Positions 21,831-34,987 of a stretch of 61,809 bases of DNA are shown here, piece by piece (the first letter of the stretch is position 1; every line of letters starts with the position of its first letter). This stretch comes from Stramonita haemastoma (Eukaryota; Mollusca; Gastropoda; Neogastropoda; Muricidae). A program made the position numbers and the translations under genes. The notes below the pieces were generated by a model. That model did no database searches and had not been told where the DNA came from. It saw only the letters and a program-made list of their open reading frames with translations. Location of the stretch: assembly GCA_030674155.1 (NCBI GenBank), contig CM060320.1, forward strand, positions 8,100,984-8,162,792, given 5' to 3'.

Positions 21831-21979
21831 CCGCTTTTCGTAAGAGTAGGCCATCGTGTGCCGGTGGGAATATATGACATTTACAAAACTGCATACACAC
21901 GGGGACTGGATGTAAAAAAGCACAAGAGTGCTTATCCCATTATCCTCGATATAAAAGAATAAATCAATCAATCAATCAA
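21831..21979 (+). mobile_element. SINE family A fragment, 3' half
   Basis: Begins abruptly at CCGCTTTTCGTAAGAGTAGG and is almost identical to the 3' half of the copy at 53178-53525. It ends TATCCTCGATATAAAAGAAT with an AATC-repeat tail. The 5' truncation is typical of LINE-driven retrotransposition. Confidence 0.9.
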
Positions 21980-22019
21980 ACACATACACACACTTGCACA
22001 CACACACAACGTAAGCACG

Positions 22020-22086
<67 letters not shown>

Positions 22087-22100
22087 GTGCGCGCGTGCGC
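21980..22100. repeat. (CA)n microsatellite
   Basis: CA units begin right after the AATC tail of the SINE and end in GTGCGCGCGTGCGC. The SINE therefore sits inside one long CA/CG tract (21656-22100). Confidence 0.95.
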
Positions 22101-22213
22101 AAATATTGCTTATTCGTTTTGGAGTTTTGGGGAAAGTAGGATATAAATCTCAAAAGGAAACAACAATGGCAACAGTATCATTATCTGTTATCGCACTGTA
22201 CAAAGCTTATGAT

Positions 22214-22625
22214 ACCCAAAGTCGGGCGGGAGCATTGTGGTTAGAGCTTCGAGATCGTGTCCTGACGGCCCGAGTTCCAATCCCCATTAAGGCATCGATC
22301 GGGGAGAATTTTGCCCTGGGGTTTGATATCAGTACTGACTCCACTCCCTCTAAAATTCAGAATAGACTATAAAATAAGGTCAATTGTGTGGGAATGTAGG
22401 CATAACATCTTGGCACACATTAAAAGTCGTTCCGCCTTTAGGAAGAGAATACCATTGTATGGCGATAAAAACGGATGACTTTTCAAAAACGTATGCTCAT
22501 GATGTTGAGTTTAGATATCATTTCCAAAGTCGGAATGTGGCTACCTAAATAGTCAGGAAAAAAACCGGTTGCATGCGCAAAATCTCACCATTGGTAAACC
22601 TTGGAGTTCGAGCCGAGGAACAAAA
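22214..22625 (+). mobile_element. SINE family C, full length
   Basis: The head has GTGGTTAGAGCTTCGAGA (box A region, near 22238) and CCCGAGTTCCAATCCCC (box B region, near 22270). The body has ATCAGTACTGACTCCACTCC and GTCGTTCCGCCTTTAGGAAG, and the tail has AAGTCGGAATGTGGCTACCT. Same organisation as 20880-21292 and 51486-51895. Confidence 0.8.
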
Positions 22626-23020
22626 AACCCCAGTCAGCCATCTTTGCAAAATACACAAATTTCCATACCAAGCGATGCAGCGCTATCATTTCAGTTTTCT
22701 CAGAGAACTTCTAGAGAAAGGAGAAGGAAGAGGACAAAACCCTACTAGAATATTGCACTACAGAGTAAACCCCACCAGAAAGTTGCACCAGAAAGTAAGC
22801 CCTTATCAGAAATTCCACCGTGTACCAGTATTCTGAAATTCCTTTCCAATGGAATGGGAGTCAAAAGTTCGCAGGTTAGAGACAAAGACAAGTGCCTAGC
22901 ATAACTGAAATACTCACCACCACAGTGAAGAGAGACAGACAGTGTTCAGCACTCCAAGAGCAACCCTCACAAACTCAAAAGTTCCAGTGAAGAGAAGGAG
23001 AAAACTATGCATCACTGCTT
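22626..23020. other. Stretch without a gene; degenerate short tandem motif
   Basis: The motif AGAAAGTTGCACCAGAAAGT, with variants of GCAC...AGAA...CC, recurs about three times at 22740-22820. The rest is apparently unique sequence. Confidence 0.4.
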
Positions 23021-25402
23021 TGACGTACAGCGAACGCAAGAACGCGAACACGCATACGCACCCTCCCATGAATAAGCTAAAGGCGCATTTCCAATGATGT
23101 GACGAAAACGCAGGTTTCGGGCCTATGCCACCCGCACTTTTGTGCAGTTACAGAGCCCAAGGCACCCAGATCGTATTCTACTCTATGCATACAAACTTTA
23201 CAACCATTTTTTAAAGTATGTGGTGTTGGACTTATGACGACACAACAGCCCCGAAAATGGAAACCCCGCTTGTACATAGCCAAGTTTGTCGGAAAGAAAC
23301 ATGGTACAGTGTATGCATAAATGACCCCCCAACACACATCAAATAATATCATACAATATCATGCACCACAGCAAACTGCAGGGTCCCCACCATATACACA
23401 AATAAAAAGATCGCACATACAAACATTAGCGAACACACGCACGCATGCACGCATGCATACACACCCTCTCATGAATAAGCTAAAGGCGCATTTCCAAAGA
23501 TGTGACGAAAACGCAGGATTCGGGCCCGTGCCACCCGCACTTTAATGCAGTTACAGAGCCCATGGCACCAAGACCGTATTCTACTCTACGCATACAAACT
23601 TTACAACCATTTTTGTTGTGTGTGGCGCTGAACTTATGGCGACACAACAGCCCCGAAGATGGCAACCCCGCTTGTACATAGCCAAGATAGTCGGAAAGAA
23701 ACATGGTACAGTGTACGCATAAATGATCCCCAGAACACACATCAAATAATAATATCATACAAAATCATGTACCACAGCATCACCACATTAATTCACGCAG
23801 AGAAATGTACACACAGTCACCAGTGCGCGTCCATACCCCCCCCCCCCCCTCTCACTCCCCAACCACACCATGAATAGGCTAAAGGCGCATTTCAAAAAGA
23901 TGTGACGCAAACGCAGTATTTGGTCTCTTGCCAGCGACACTTATGCTTAATTACAGAGCCCACGGCACCAAGACCGTATTCTACACTATGCATGCAAACT
24001 TTACAACCATTTTTGTTATGTGTGGCGCTGGATTTATGGCGACACAACAGCCCCAAAAATGGCAACCCCGCTTGTACATAGCCAAGTTTGTCGGAAAGAA
24101 ACATGGTACAGTGTACGCATAAATGACCACCAGAACACATCAAATAATAATATTAAACAATACCATGCACTACAGCAAATTACAGTGCCTCCGCCACATG
24201 GACAAATAAAACAAATTGCACATACAAATACAAGCGAACGCACGCATGCGCACATGCATACACACCCTCACATGAATAAGCTAAAGGCACATCTCCAATG
24301 ATGTGACGAAAACGAAGGTTTCGGGCCCCTGCCACCCGCCTTTTTGTGCACTTACAGAGCCCACGGTACAAAGACTGTATTCTACTCTGTGCATACAAAC
24401 TTTACAACCATTTTTGATATGTGTGGCGCTGGACTTATGGCGACACATCAGCCCCGAAGATGGTGACCCCGATTGTACATAGCCAAGTTTGACGGAAAGA
24501 AACAGGGTACATTGTACGCATAAATGACCCCCAAAACACACATCAAATAACAATATCATACAATATCATGCACCACAGCAAACTGCAGGGTCTCCACCAC
24601 ATGCACAAATTTAAAAAAATCGCACATACAAACACCAGCGAACGTACGCACGCGCGCACGCATACAAACCCATGAATAAGCGAAAGGCGTATTTCCAAAG
24701 ATGTGACGAAAATGCAGGATTCGGGCCCCTGCAACCCGCACTTTTGTGCACTTACAGAGCCCACGGCACCAAGACCGTATTCTACTCTATGCATACAAAC
24801 TTTACAACCATTTTTGATGTTTTTAGCCCTGGATAAATGGCGACACAACAGCCCCGAAGATTGCAACCCCGCTTTACATAGCCAAGTTTGTCAGAAGGAA
24901 ACAGGGTACAGTGTACGCATAAATGACCCCCAGAACACACACCAAATAATAATATCATACAATATCATGAATCACAGCAAATTGCAGGGTCTCCACCACA
25001 TGCACAAATATAAAAAAATCGCACATACAAACACCAGCGAACACACGAACGCGCGCACGCATACACACCCTCCCAAGAATAAGCTAAAGGCGCATTTCCA
25101 AAGAATTGACAAAAAGGCAATTATCGGGCCCCTGCCACCCGCACGTTTGTGCAGTTACTGAGCCCATGGCACCAAAAGCGTATTCTACTGTATGCATACA
25201 AACTTTACAACGATGCTTGATGAGGGTGGCACTGGACTTATGGCGTGACAACAACCCCGAAGAGGGCAACCCCGCTTGTACATAGCCAAATATGTCGGAA
25301 AGAAACATGGTACAGTGTATGCATATAATGTCAATTTCATGCGCCACAGCAAACTGCAGGGTCTCGGCCATATGCAGAAAAAAAATGCACATACAAACAC
25401 CA
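23021..25402. repeat. Satellite array, six head-to-tail monomers of about 400 bp
   Basis: Monomer starts, taken at the motif AATAAGCTAAAGGCGCATTT, are 23071, 23474, 23873, 24275, 24675 and 25078, giving lengths of 403, 399, 402, 400 and 403 and a last partial monomer of about 325. Each monomer has ATGTGACGAAAACGCAGG, GACACAACAGCCCCGAA, TTGTACATAGCCAAG and a CGCACGCATGCAC microsatellite near its end. Each carries an open frame of about 90 codons on the minus strand, but the differences between monomers change amino acids freely and one is frame-shifted, so it is not called as a gene. Confidence 0.95.
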
Positions 25403-25787
25403 TGACGTCAGAAGGGTCATGAAGAAGTGACTGACCGTGGGTAGGAATGAAGATGTAGTGTGCGGGTCATGATGGGGTTAAGGAGAGGAAAGTACTTGTG
25501 TGGCTGGCAACATCACTAATCAAATCCTCCCTGCTGGTTGCTATGTTTGGGGCGGCTACAGTCTTTACTGTCTTTTCAGAGTTTATTTCAGGGGAACCAC
25601 TGGGATAGGTTCATTAATTGACAAATGGCGGTGCGGGGTTGATAGTACAATGCTTAAGTCGAATGACTCCGCTGGAACTCTAATACAATCAGAACCAAAC
25701 CAAATAGGTTCATTGAAGATGTCTTAATGATGTTCTTACTGCGTCATCTTGAACACACGCAAACGCACGTGTGCATGCGCGTGCGTG

Positions 25788-25789
<2 letters not shown>
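25403..25789. other. Stretch without a recognised feature
   Basis: Mixed-composition, apparently unique sequence between the satellite and a CA tract. A 75-codon open frame on the plus strand (25500-25727) has no recognisable domain and is not called. Confidence 0.5.
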
Positions 25790-25867
<78 letters not shown>

Positions 25868-25898
25868 ACACACACACACACACACATACACACACACT
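25790..25898. repeat. (CA)n microsatellite
   Basis: About 50 CA units with one CC interruption near 25866, ending in CATACACACACAC. Confidence 0.95.
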
Positions 25899-26280
25899 TG
25901 CATGTATGTTTAATCTACGTTAAGGGAGAGAACCTGTCTTTCTCTGTAAACGTGCACTGCGCATTTGTCTGCTTCCGTAACCCAGTGGTGGAGGATATGT
26001 AGTGTAGGATTAGTGGATGGTTGGTTGCCCTATAGCTGGCAACCTGTAGGGAAAAGGTTTTAAAGACGCTATCAAAAGTTAGCAAATTCATAGTCAAGAC
26101 TAAAGCTGCCTGACATAGAAGAAAAGATTGACTGCATTTCTAGTTCTGTCACATACAGTGTTATAAACGTTTAAAGTTAATGCAAATTATATATTATGTT
26201 ACAGTTGGCTTTATTAACCGAAATCTTCCATACCCTTAAAAGGGGTCAAAGGCGAATTAAATAAAATCTAAGCTTCTTAG
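25899..26280. other. Stretch without a recognised feature
   Basis: Apparently unique sequence with no tandem structure or tRNA-like promoter that I can see on either strand. Confidence 0.5.
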
Positions 26281-26419
26281 TTCATAATGTTAGCCATGGA
26301 GTGTGAGAAAGGAAAGGGAAGAGGGAGAAGCAGAAATACAGACAGACATAGACAGAAAGACACAGAGACAGAGACACGGAGACAGAGCAAAAAAGACAGA
26401 GAAGGGAATGGGAAGATCA

Positions 26420-26505
26420 TCAGACAAGATCAAAGAAACACAACAGTGACAGTTCAGACATCAAGTTCTCTTGAAAGGATGGGGGGGAACTCCCCTCGAC
26501 TCCTC
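26420..26505 (+). repeat. Dispersed core R, copy 1
   Basis: Contains AAGATCATCAGACAAGATCA, then CAGTGACAGTTCAGACATCA and AGTTCTCTTGAAAGGATGG. Other copies are at 36024-36110 (plus), 39795-39895 (minus) and 42275-42360 (minus). In all four, a purine tract lies to the left and a pyrimidine tract to the right. Here the left arm is short (GACAGA-rich, 26338-26400) and the right arm is 26555-26940. Confidence 0.85.
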
Positions 26506-26554
26506 TCTGTCTGTACCTTTTTCTGTTTATGTGTTTGTTCGAGGTTGTGTTCTC

Positions 26555-26940
<386 letters not shown>

Positions 26941-26959
26941 CGTTCCTACTTTCTACGAA

Positions 26960-27310
26960 ATGACTGAAGGAGAGTCCTCTTTGCCTGTAAAGAGATCTGT
27001 GCTTCCATCACCTCCTCACGCACAATATCACACATCTCAATTTCATTATTACTCCTGTCTTCCCTTCCTTTCTGTCTGTCTAGTCGAGTCACCCCTCACC
27101 CCCCCCCATCCCCCACCCTCCTTTCCCCACCCCCCACCCTCACATTTCTTATTAGTCCTTAATATATGATTACATTGTGGCGTGATGGTAAGAGGAGGCC
27201 AAAAAAGATTAACTCAATGGCTGGATCTGAACAGATGATCAAAGTGAAGGAAGAGAGTGTAGTTTTTTTAGATTTGTAAGAGGAAAGAAAGACTGAGTTA
27301 ATCAGGGCTG
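26960..27310 (+). repeat. Duplicated segment M, copy 1
   Basis: Contains CTTTGCCTGTAAAGAGATCT, TCACCTCCTCACGCACAATA and GGCGTGATGG. A collinear diverged copy lies at 36975-37345, and inverted copies lie at 41690-41905 and 42795-43050. It contains several C runs (CACCCCCCCCC and CACCCCCCACC). The function is unknown. Confidence 0.8.
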
Positions 27311-27311
27311 T

Positions 27312-27612
<301 letters not shown>

Positions 27613-27819
27613 CGAATGACAGACAGACAAACGCACATAAAACGGAGTGGGAGAGGAAGACAGCAACCTAAACAAACAGAACCAGCCTTCAAAGCAGCTA
27701 CTAAAGCAACACACAACCAGGCAACAGACAGACCAACAAAACTACTCTATAACTCTGGAACAAAACCCACACAGACAAACAGACATCCAGAGAGACACAG
27801 AGGCAGAGAAAACAACCAA

Positions 27820-28060
27820 CACACAGCATCGACCCCACACTAAACACTGAAACCAAAGCACAAGTCCTGACTCAAAGAGAAATACCAAAGTTCCCAGACT
27901 CTGAGTACAAGTAACAGCCATCTAAGACATTCTGGAACCAAGTGTCTCTTCAGATACTCTGACAATGGACCTTCTTGGTCCTTGTCTTGTCTACAAAACC
28001 ATGACAGAGGGGGTTGGATCTTGGACTAGAATGGAACAAAAACGAATCTTTTTTCTTTTA
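27820..28060 (+). repeat. Duplicated segment D, copy 1
   Basis: Contains CAAAGCACAAGTCCTGACTC, GACATTCTGGAACCAAGTGT and CTTCTTGGTCCTTGTCTTGT. Diverged copies lie at 37670-37890 and 38450-38640, plus a short piece near 38330-38370. In copies 1 and 2 it follows segment M, so R, M and D form one ancestral unit. Confidence 0.85.
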
Positions 28061-28530
28061 CTGATGTGTTTTGAAAGCAACAAAAAACGCAATGAAAAAT
28101 CCTGGACTCTTTCCTAAAAAGAGAAAAATCTGGTTTAGCTTCTCTGACCAGCCAAGGTTGTGGTTGACATGTTAGCAGGCATAACAACAAGAGACTGACA
28201 GTCCATCTGTCCCCATGGCACTGAGGCCTTGTGCTTTTAACCCCCTATCCATTCACAGAAGATTTGCAGAAGATTGGTGTCTGCCATTTTCTCTGGGGTT
28301 TGTTCCCTTCCTTCTTCACTCGTTGCAGCTTCTCCTTGAAAATTGGAGAGATAATTGGATTGCATTGCAGTTGTCATTCTTAAAAGTTTGACATGTTGAT
28401 TTTTTTTCTTATTTTTTTTCTTTTTCGTTTTTTTTGGGGGGGCATACAAAAATATTTTCGTCTCTGTCATAATTCTGTGTTTGAGAGTATTTCGTGTTGA
28501 ATTCAATTTCAGGATTGGAGGGATTGAGTT
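28061..28530. other. Stretch without a gene; weak similarity to 29930-30000
   Basis: Apparently unique except that GCATTGCAGTTGTCATTCTT and the following GACATGTTG resemble GTTGCAGTTCTCATTGTAG and ACATGTCAG near 29950-30000. The similarity is too short to call a family. Confidence 0.4.
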
Positions 28531-28660
<130 letters not shown>

Positions 28661-28751
28661 TTGTGTGAATGTGTGTATGAATGTGTATATGTATGCGCGC
28701 GCGCACGCACGAATGTGTGTGTATGTGTGTGTGTTTGTGTGTATGTGTTTG

Positions 28752-29070
28752 TATTTATTTAGTTAGTTATTTTTATTTATTTATTCTTTTATATCGAGGG
28801 TGATGGAATAGGCACTCATGTGCTTTTTTACAAACAGTCCCCGTGTGTATGCATTTTGTAAATGTCATCTGTTCCGACCGATACACGATGGCCTTTTCTT
28901 ACGAAAAGCGGAACAGGATTTAACGTGTGTGCAAGATGTTCTGTGTGCATTCGCACACGGGGCCTCGGTTTATAGTCTCATCCAAAAGACTTTTGGGAAG
29001 AGTGAAGTCAACACTGATATCAACTCCAGGAGAAAAAATCCCCTCGAACGGGAATCGAACCCAAGGGAGT
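28752..29070 (-). mobile_element. SINE family A, truncated in the tRNA-like head
   Basis: On the minus strand the element is collinear with the full-length family A from box B (GGGTTCGATTCCCG, 29060-29047) through the central domain (ATAAACCGAGGCCCCGTG) to the 3' tail. The head upstream of box B is replaced by a GT tract starting at 29068. It ends in an AAAT-rich tail. Confidence 0.9.
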
Positions 29071-29171
29071 TGTGTGTGTGTGTGCGTGTGTGTGCCTGCA
29101 CGTGCAAATGTGTGTCTGTGTATTTCTGTGTGTTTGTTTGTGTTTGTGTTTGTGTGTGTGTATGTGTGTGT

Positions 29172-29245
<74 letters not shown>

Positions 29246-29246
29246 G
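29068..29246. repeat. (GT)n followed by (GACA)n
   Basis: Imperfect GT units (29068-29171) switch directly to about 18 perfect GACA units (29172-29246). Confidence 0.95.
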
Positions 29247-29431
29247 ACAATATTCTAGCCTAGTTTTATTCTCCAGATTTTTTCATTGCTGCAGCAGCAG
29301 GATTGAGAGAGGTGTGATGGCACCACACTGACAACCCCTCAGCCTGTGTGGCACCGGTCTGTGTGCTCTGAACCTCTGCTCCATCAGGACAGAGGGAGAG
29401 AGAAGACTGGAATCATTTTCTGTGTGGCTTT

Positions 29432-29908
<477 letters not shown>

Positions 29909-30167
29909 ACTTTTTGTGCGCGGCCTCGGAGGAAATTAGGGGTTAATTGTGTTGCAGTTCTCATTGTAGAAGATTCCTCTAGCTATGTCAACATGTCAGA
30001 GTTCAGAAAGTTTTCGATTTTGTTTTTTTATGGAGAAGTGGGTGTCAGTTTATATCATTCAGGTAAAGCCATACTAAATAGAGTAGATATCACCCATTTC
30101 CTTCTGAGACATAATGGTGCCAAGGTTTCGTTTTGGAAATATGGACATACAGTTAATACGTTTTGCA

Positions 30168-30515
30168 AGTTATAGTTGTGGTAGGAGCGGATGACTACAA
30201 AATTTAAAAAAATCAGCAAGCAGATAGGTGACGTGTTTAGACGCCATCCTTGAGGAAAAATCGGGGTGTTGGAGTCCCAGGGGCGGTTCGGGGCTATAGG
30301 CCTGTATGATAACGTTCTCGCGGCTCCTGCGACGGCACTGGAACCATTCTTATCGGCGATTGACTTTCCAATGGACCATTCCAGAGACGTGGAGAGGGGG
30401 GGGGGGGGGTCTTGGAAACAGCTTGCCTTCCTTTCTTATTCAGCCAGGCTTTGTGCTCTAGTACCTAGAGTGCAACTCTATGATCCTCCGAGGCTGACAG
30501 ATGCTTACAGTGGAC
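30168..30515 (+). mobile_element. Composite SINE family B, 5' truncated
   Basis: Starts at GTGGTAGGAGCGGATGACTA, which is the end of the family A central domain. It continues with a tail not found in family A: GTTTAGACGCCATCC, GAGGAAAAATCGGGG, CGGCTCCTGCGACGGCACTG and GACCATTCCAGAGACGTGG, then a G run (30396-30409) and CCGAGGCTGACAGATGC. Collinear with 40328-40780 and 49508-49925. Confidence 0.85.
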
Positions 30516-30889
30516 AGAAGGGGCTGATGAAAGTCAGTTAGGTGTGAGTAGTGTGTTAGTATCGGAGAGGAGAAGGTTGAGGAAAAAGATGGTAGCTGGA
30601 TAAAGATGGGAAAATACAACGGTGGCTGCCGCTCAGAACATTGGAGAAAGCTGGTTGCATATGAGTGCAAAATATTTGTGGTATACGCACCACAATGAAG
30701 AGCAATATTTCTCAAGACTGTACCATCAAGATATTTGGGGCGGTAGCGTTTTGTTTTCCTACAGAGTTCTTGTCTGTATACACTTATCCACTTAAATAAA
30801 GCCATATTGGCCAAGAAATCTAGCTGACAGGCACGTTACCACCGAAGGCGTTATTTAACTTTATACCCATGTTTAGCCATGGTTCTACG

Positions 30890-31212
30890 TCGATTTTTAT
30901 TTATTTATTCATTTATTCATTTAATTATTTATTTATTTACTTACTTACTTATTTATGTGTTTATTTCATTTATCTATTTATTCGTTTTTTCTTTCTTTTT
31001 TTCCAAAATAACGAACTAAGAACTCGTGAGCTTTTTTCACATCCAGTCCCTGTGTGTATGCAGGTTTGTAAAATTTTGCTATCCGTTCCTACCGGCACAC
31101 AACGGCCAACTCTTTCGAAAAGCAAAACAGGTTTTAACGTGCGCGCACAAATGTTCTACGTTTGTTGGCACACGGTACCTCGGTTTATTGTTTCATCCGA
31201 AGGACTTTAGGA
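30890..31212 (-). mobile_element. SINE family A, diverged, 5' truncated
   Basis: An ATTT-rich tail (30897-30985) is followed by minus-strand family A sequence: CACATCCAGTCCCTGTGTGT, CGTTCCTACCGGCACACAAC and GTACCTCGGTTTATTGTTTC. It stops near the GTCCTTC motif, so the tRNA-like head is missing. Confidence 0.8.
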
Positions 31213-31434
31213 TGATTTTGCATCAGCCAAACTGGTTTTCTCTTTCACAAAACATGGGTTTTGCGTGCGTGCAAAATTTGTTTCGTGTGTTAGTGCATGG
31301 AACTCCAGTTTAGATCAAAGGACAAAGATCACGAGCAGTCCTACACTAATCAATCAGGTTCAATAGCTAATCACAGAATACACCTTTGCCTCTTGCGTGC
31401 GACAGTCAGATGCTCTGCTTCTGCATAAGTGATC

Positions 31435-31760
31435 CGTGCTACTGGCGAACATGCCATTGCACAGTACACTACAGGAAACAACAAAATAGTGTACAATACA
31501 ATACAGATCAGTACAGTACAATACGGTACAATGCAATATAATACAATAAAATGCAACACAATGCACTATAGTAAATGCAATGCGACACAGCATTATACCA
31601 AAGCAACACAGCACAATGTAATGACGTGAAAATACAATGCAATGTCATGAACAGCAAAAATACAACAAAATGTATAAATTACAATACAATACAATGCAAT
31701 AAAAATCCATGCAATGCATTGCAACACAATACAGCACAATACAACATAGCTCAACACAAA
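31435..31760. repeat. Degenerate ACAAT/ATGCA pentanucleotide stretch
   Basis: ACAATACAATAC, ACAGTACAATACGG and AATGCAATGC type units make up most of the stretch, with a heavy load of substitutions. It is an old (TACAA)n tract. Confidence 0.75.
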
Positions 31761-32319
31761 ATGACACCCAAGACGAAACCAAAAATACCAAACAAGATAG
31801 GTAACGGAAACCGTCCTCATATTACTTATTTGTCTCTTCCGTGTGTGGCACAACAAGCATCCTCTGTGTCTGGAATAATAAGCAGAGAAACATGAAAATA
31901 TGTGGGAATATAGTTATTTGACTGGAGACTTATTTGCACAGACAAAAATTAATACCCAGTTATGCACAGTCTGCTCTCTCAAGACAAACACATGCCAGAA
32001 GCAATAGAAATGGACACGCTAGATAGCAGGTGTGCACAATGATTGTTTCCTCCCCCCCCCCCCCAAACACACACACACTCTCACTCATCTTTCCATTATA
32101 CATTAGATATGAAATTGAATAATGCAAAGGGATTTTTTCAAATCTCTTGCCTCTCATATTTCAGGTGTTAGTTGGAAGAATGAATTTCCTCTTGATTTTT
32201 TTTTATTCATATCTTATGTTAATTTTGTTAATGAAATCACATTTCCATACTTTCCTTCTTCCTATAGGTTGACCATCTCAATGTTACACATTCATTTATT
32301 TATTCATTTATTCATTTAT

Positions 32320-32715
32320 ACCACTTTGTGTCACAGCAGATTTCTCTGCCTAAAATTTGGGCTGCTCTCCCCAGGAAGAGCGCGTCGCCACAAGTGCAAC
32401 GCCCACCCATAATTTTTTTTTCTTTTTCCTGTCTGCAACTGTATTTGTTTCCCTCTCAGAGTGGCTTTTTTCTACAGAATTTTGCCAAGGACAACCCTCT
32501 CGTTCGTTCTTTTACGTGCGCCAAATAAAGATATGTAAACACGGGACCTCGGTTTATCGATTCACCCGAAAGACTAGCGCCCAGACAATCACTCATGGTC
32601 TAATGGATGGGGGAAAAGTTTTGGGCCCAAACGGGAACTGAACCACCGCACACTCCGACTCGGACTTTTTGCTCTCTAGGCAGGTGCGTTACCTCCTAGA
32701 ACACCGATCCATCGA
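32320..32715 (-). mobile_element. tRNA-derived SINE, family F (widespread molluscan type)
   Basis: On the minus strand, the head AGGTAACGCACCTGCCTAG (near 32690) is followed by box-B-like GGTTCAGTTCCC (near 32640). The body has GGTGAATCGATAAACCGAGG and TCCCGTGTTTACATATC, then a tail with GCGACGCGCTCTTCCTGGGG and CAAATTTTAGGCAGAG. I recognise the order from memory as a SINE common in gastropod genes. The central ATAAACCGAGGTCCCGTG module is shared with families A, B and C. Confidence 0.75.
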
Positions 32716-33122
32716 TTTCTCTATTCCGTTTCTCTTTACACGTAAAAAAACCTTAGAAGCGGAGTCTCTCTCATTCATCTTCTCCTCTTCTTTTTACCAT
32801 GCCTCAGCTGTCAGATGATTTAATTTGGTGGCAGATCATTTTCCTTACTCTTCTGTTCCAGCTGTCAGATAACAGAGCCGTGTTCGTGTAGGATCTCTTT
32901 GTTCTGGCATTTGTGGCCAGTGCCTCTACTATAGTGTCAGCTTGCATGGCAGGCGGGTTTTAATTATGGGCAGGTTTGCTTCCTTTGAAGTTCTGTTTTT
33001 GTTACTTGTGTCTGTCTGTCTGTCCATCTGTCAGCCTGTCTTTCTATCTGTCTCTTTTCTGTCTGTCTCTTTTACTTACCACCCACGCGCATGCGCACAT
33101 GCACAAACATACAAACCCATGC

Positions 33123-33142
33123 ACTCTCTCTCTCTCTCTCTC

Positions 33143-33229
<87 letters not shown>

Positions 33230-33230
33230 C
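33123..33230. repeat. (CT)n microsatellite
   Basis: CT units with two CC interruptions. Open frames on both strands here are repeat translations. Confidence 0.95.
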
Positions 33231-33234
33231 TGGG

Positions 33235-33629
33235 CAGAGAATGTGAAAGCGAGTTGCCATCCCATGATGGCTTAAAAAAGACAAACACGTGTACATCATC
33301 ATGTTAGTCATATACCATGCATTTAGATTTCGTGGCGTAAGAGGAAAGCAGCATGACATTCTCTGTCTCAGAATCATAACGGATATCTCTTATAAGGTGT
33401 AAGAATTTATTTTAGAAAATGAAAACAAAACAATTCCAGGTCTAAATCACCACTAGTGTCTTGAATCCAATCAATCTTAATTCAGACTGATAGCAGTTGA
33501 AATGTGATTATAAGTTCTTTAGAAATCAGATTTTTGTTCTCATCAACTAAAAAAAAGGACCATGCTTTTTCTATTCTAGCGCTTACACCTTCATCTTCCT
33601 CCAGTTTATTCGGACGCCCCCACGTTCTG
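33235..33629. other. Stretch without a recognised feature
   Basis: Apparently unique sequence between the CT tract and duplicated segment E. Confidence 0.45.
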
Positions 33630-34005
33630 ATTCCCTCTCTTCTTCACACCTACTGATCTAACGTCTCCCTCCACCCTGACCATGCTACATACAGTCTGTG
33701 TGTTCTCACTACACTGCTGTCTGCCTGTAAAGAAGGACAACCACAGCTTTCAGCCGTCAAGCCACAAGGTGATAGTCCGTGTCTTCTGTGAACAAGATGG
33801 AGAGAGGAATGGAGAAATGGAGATCTGGACACCGTAGGAACCAATCCTGTGACAGTGGAAATACTTCTTAGCATGGAAGTCTGGCATTATTTGTCCAGAC
33901 GCCTTTCTCTCTGTCTACACAACGCAGAGATGGATTTTGTTAAAACCTCTGGGGATGATTTACCCTCATTTCTTTGAATGCCTCAAGCACGAAATTCTGA
34001 AATTT
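33630..34005 (+). repeat. Duplicated segment E, copy 1
   Basis: Nearly identical over about 370 bases to 43330-43750. Shared blocks include CAGTCTGTGTGTTCTCACTA, CAATCCTGTGACAGTGGAAA, AGCATGGAAGTCTGGCATTA and TTTGTCCAGACGCCTTTCTC. Both copies are in plus orientation about 9.7 kb apart. No frame stays open across both copies, so this is not a gene pair. Confidence 0.9.
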
Positions 34006-34009
34006 GTTA

Positions 34010-34985
34010 AGACATAATTATCTCCATCTTTCTAGGTTACAGATTTTAAGCCTTTGCTCTTGCTTTTGCTTTTTTAATGAAGTCCTGTCCATTTCTTCTT
34101 TTACCAAGATAGCAATAGATGAGATAAGCCACATTAGTTGATGCTATAATTCTTTACGTTCCCAATATTTTGTCATTTTCAGGGTAAGAGACCTTTAACA
34201 GCGTCTTAAAATTCTTGACATCAGTTTTTTTTTCTATATCCATTAATCTTGAAACTAATTTGGATAAAAGCGAATGTCAATAAAATGGTTACAATCTTAG
34301 TTTTTTTCCAAAACAGAATCAGTTTTTGTAGTGCCGCTATGCCATATTTTAAAACAGTCATAAACAAATCTTATGTGAATACACCATAACAACTTAATTT
34401 TGTGTTGTTGATCAGTTGCAATTTTCATGTTAAAACTGTATCAATCTATGCTGTCAACAAAGCCGAATGAAGGGTCTAGGAATAGATAAAACAGAAACAA
34501 AGGTCACTGATATTTCAGTCCTTTAATATGATGTCAAATAACTGATGTCCGAATTTATGTACATAACAGCATAATAAATTGACCAACTGCAATGCTATCA
34601 AAGGAACTCGATATATAACACATTGCAACATTTACACATGTTCAAAACATAAAGATAGCAGATAATCTTCAGAACATTTTTGTCTGATTGTATTTGCTTT
34701 CTGAAAGCTAGACCTATAAATCTCACCTTTATGTAACACAATATAAATGCAAAATATGCTGAATATACAGTTTTTCGTGATCAAACAGATGTTTAACGTA
34801 AAAAAAAAGGATTTACTTTACACATCATCAGTAACATAAACGCAAGTCCGCCACTCAAATTACCTTTAACAGTGATCTGAAGATAAAAAGTAGAAAAATA
34901 AATTTACATCATTATATACTGATTTTCTTTCAATATACTATAATTTACACACTATTAAATAAAATCAATATTTCAAAAACATCTG
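34010..34985. other. AT-rich stretch without a recognised feature
   Basis: AT-rich, apparently unique sequence. No open frame, tandem repeat or RNA-gene promoter is visible. Confidence 0.5.
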
Positions 34986-34987
34986 AA

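Noticed and set aside
23077..25392. Open frame of about 90 codons on the minus strand in each satellite monomer
   Set aside because: The frames are present in all six monomers because the monomers are recent copies. Most differences change the amino acid, one monomer is frame-shifted in the middle and another loses its start, so there is no sign of coding constraint.
29020..29250. CRISPR-like array suggested by regular short repeats
   Set aside because: The repeats are contiguous GACA and GT units with no unique spacers, and the window is eukaryotic. The same reasoning rules out the 36130-36575 minisatellite.
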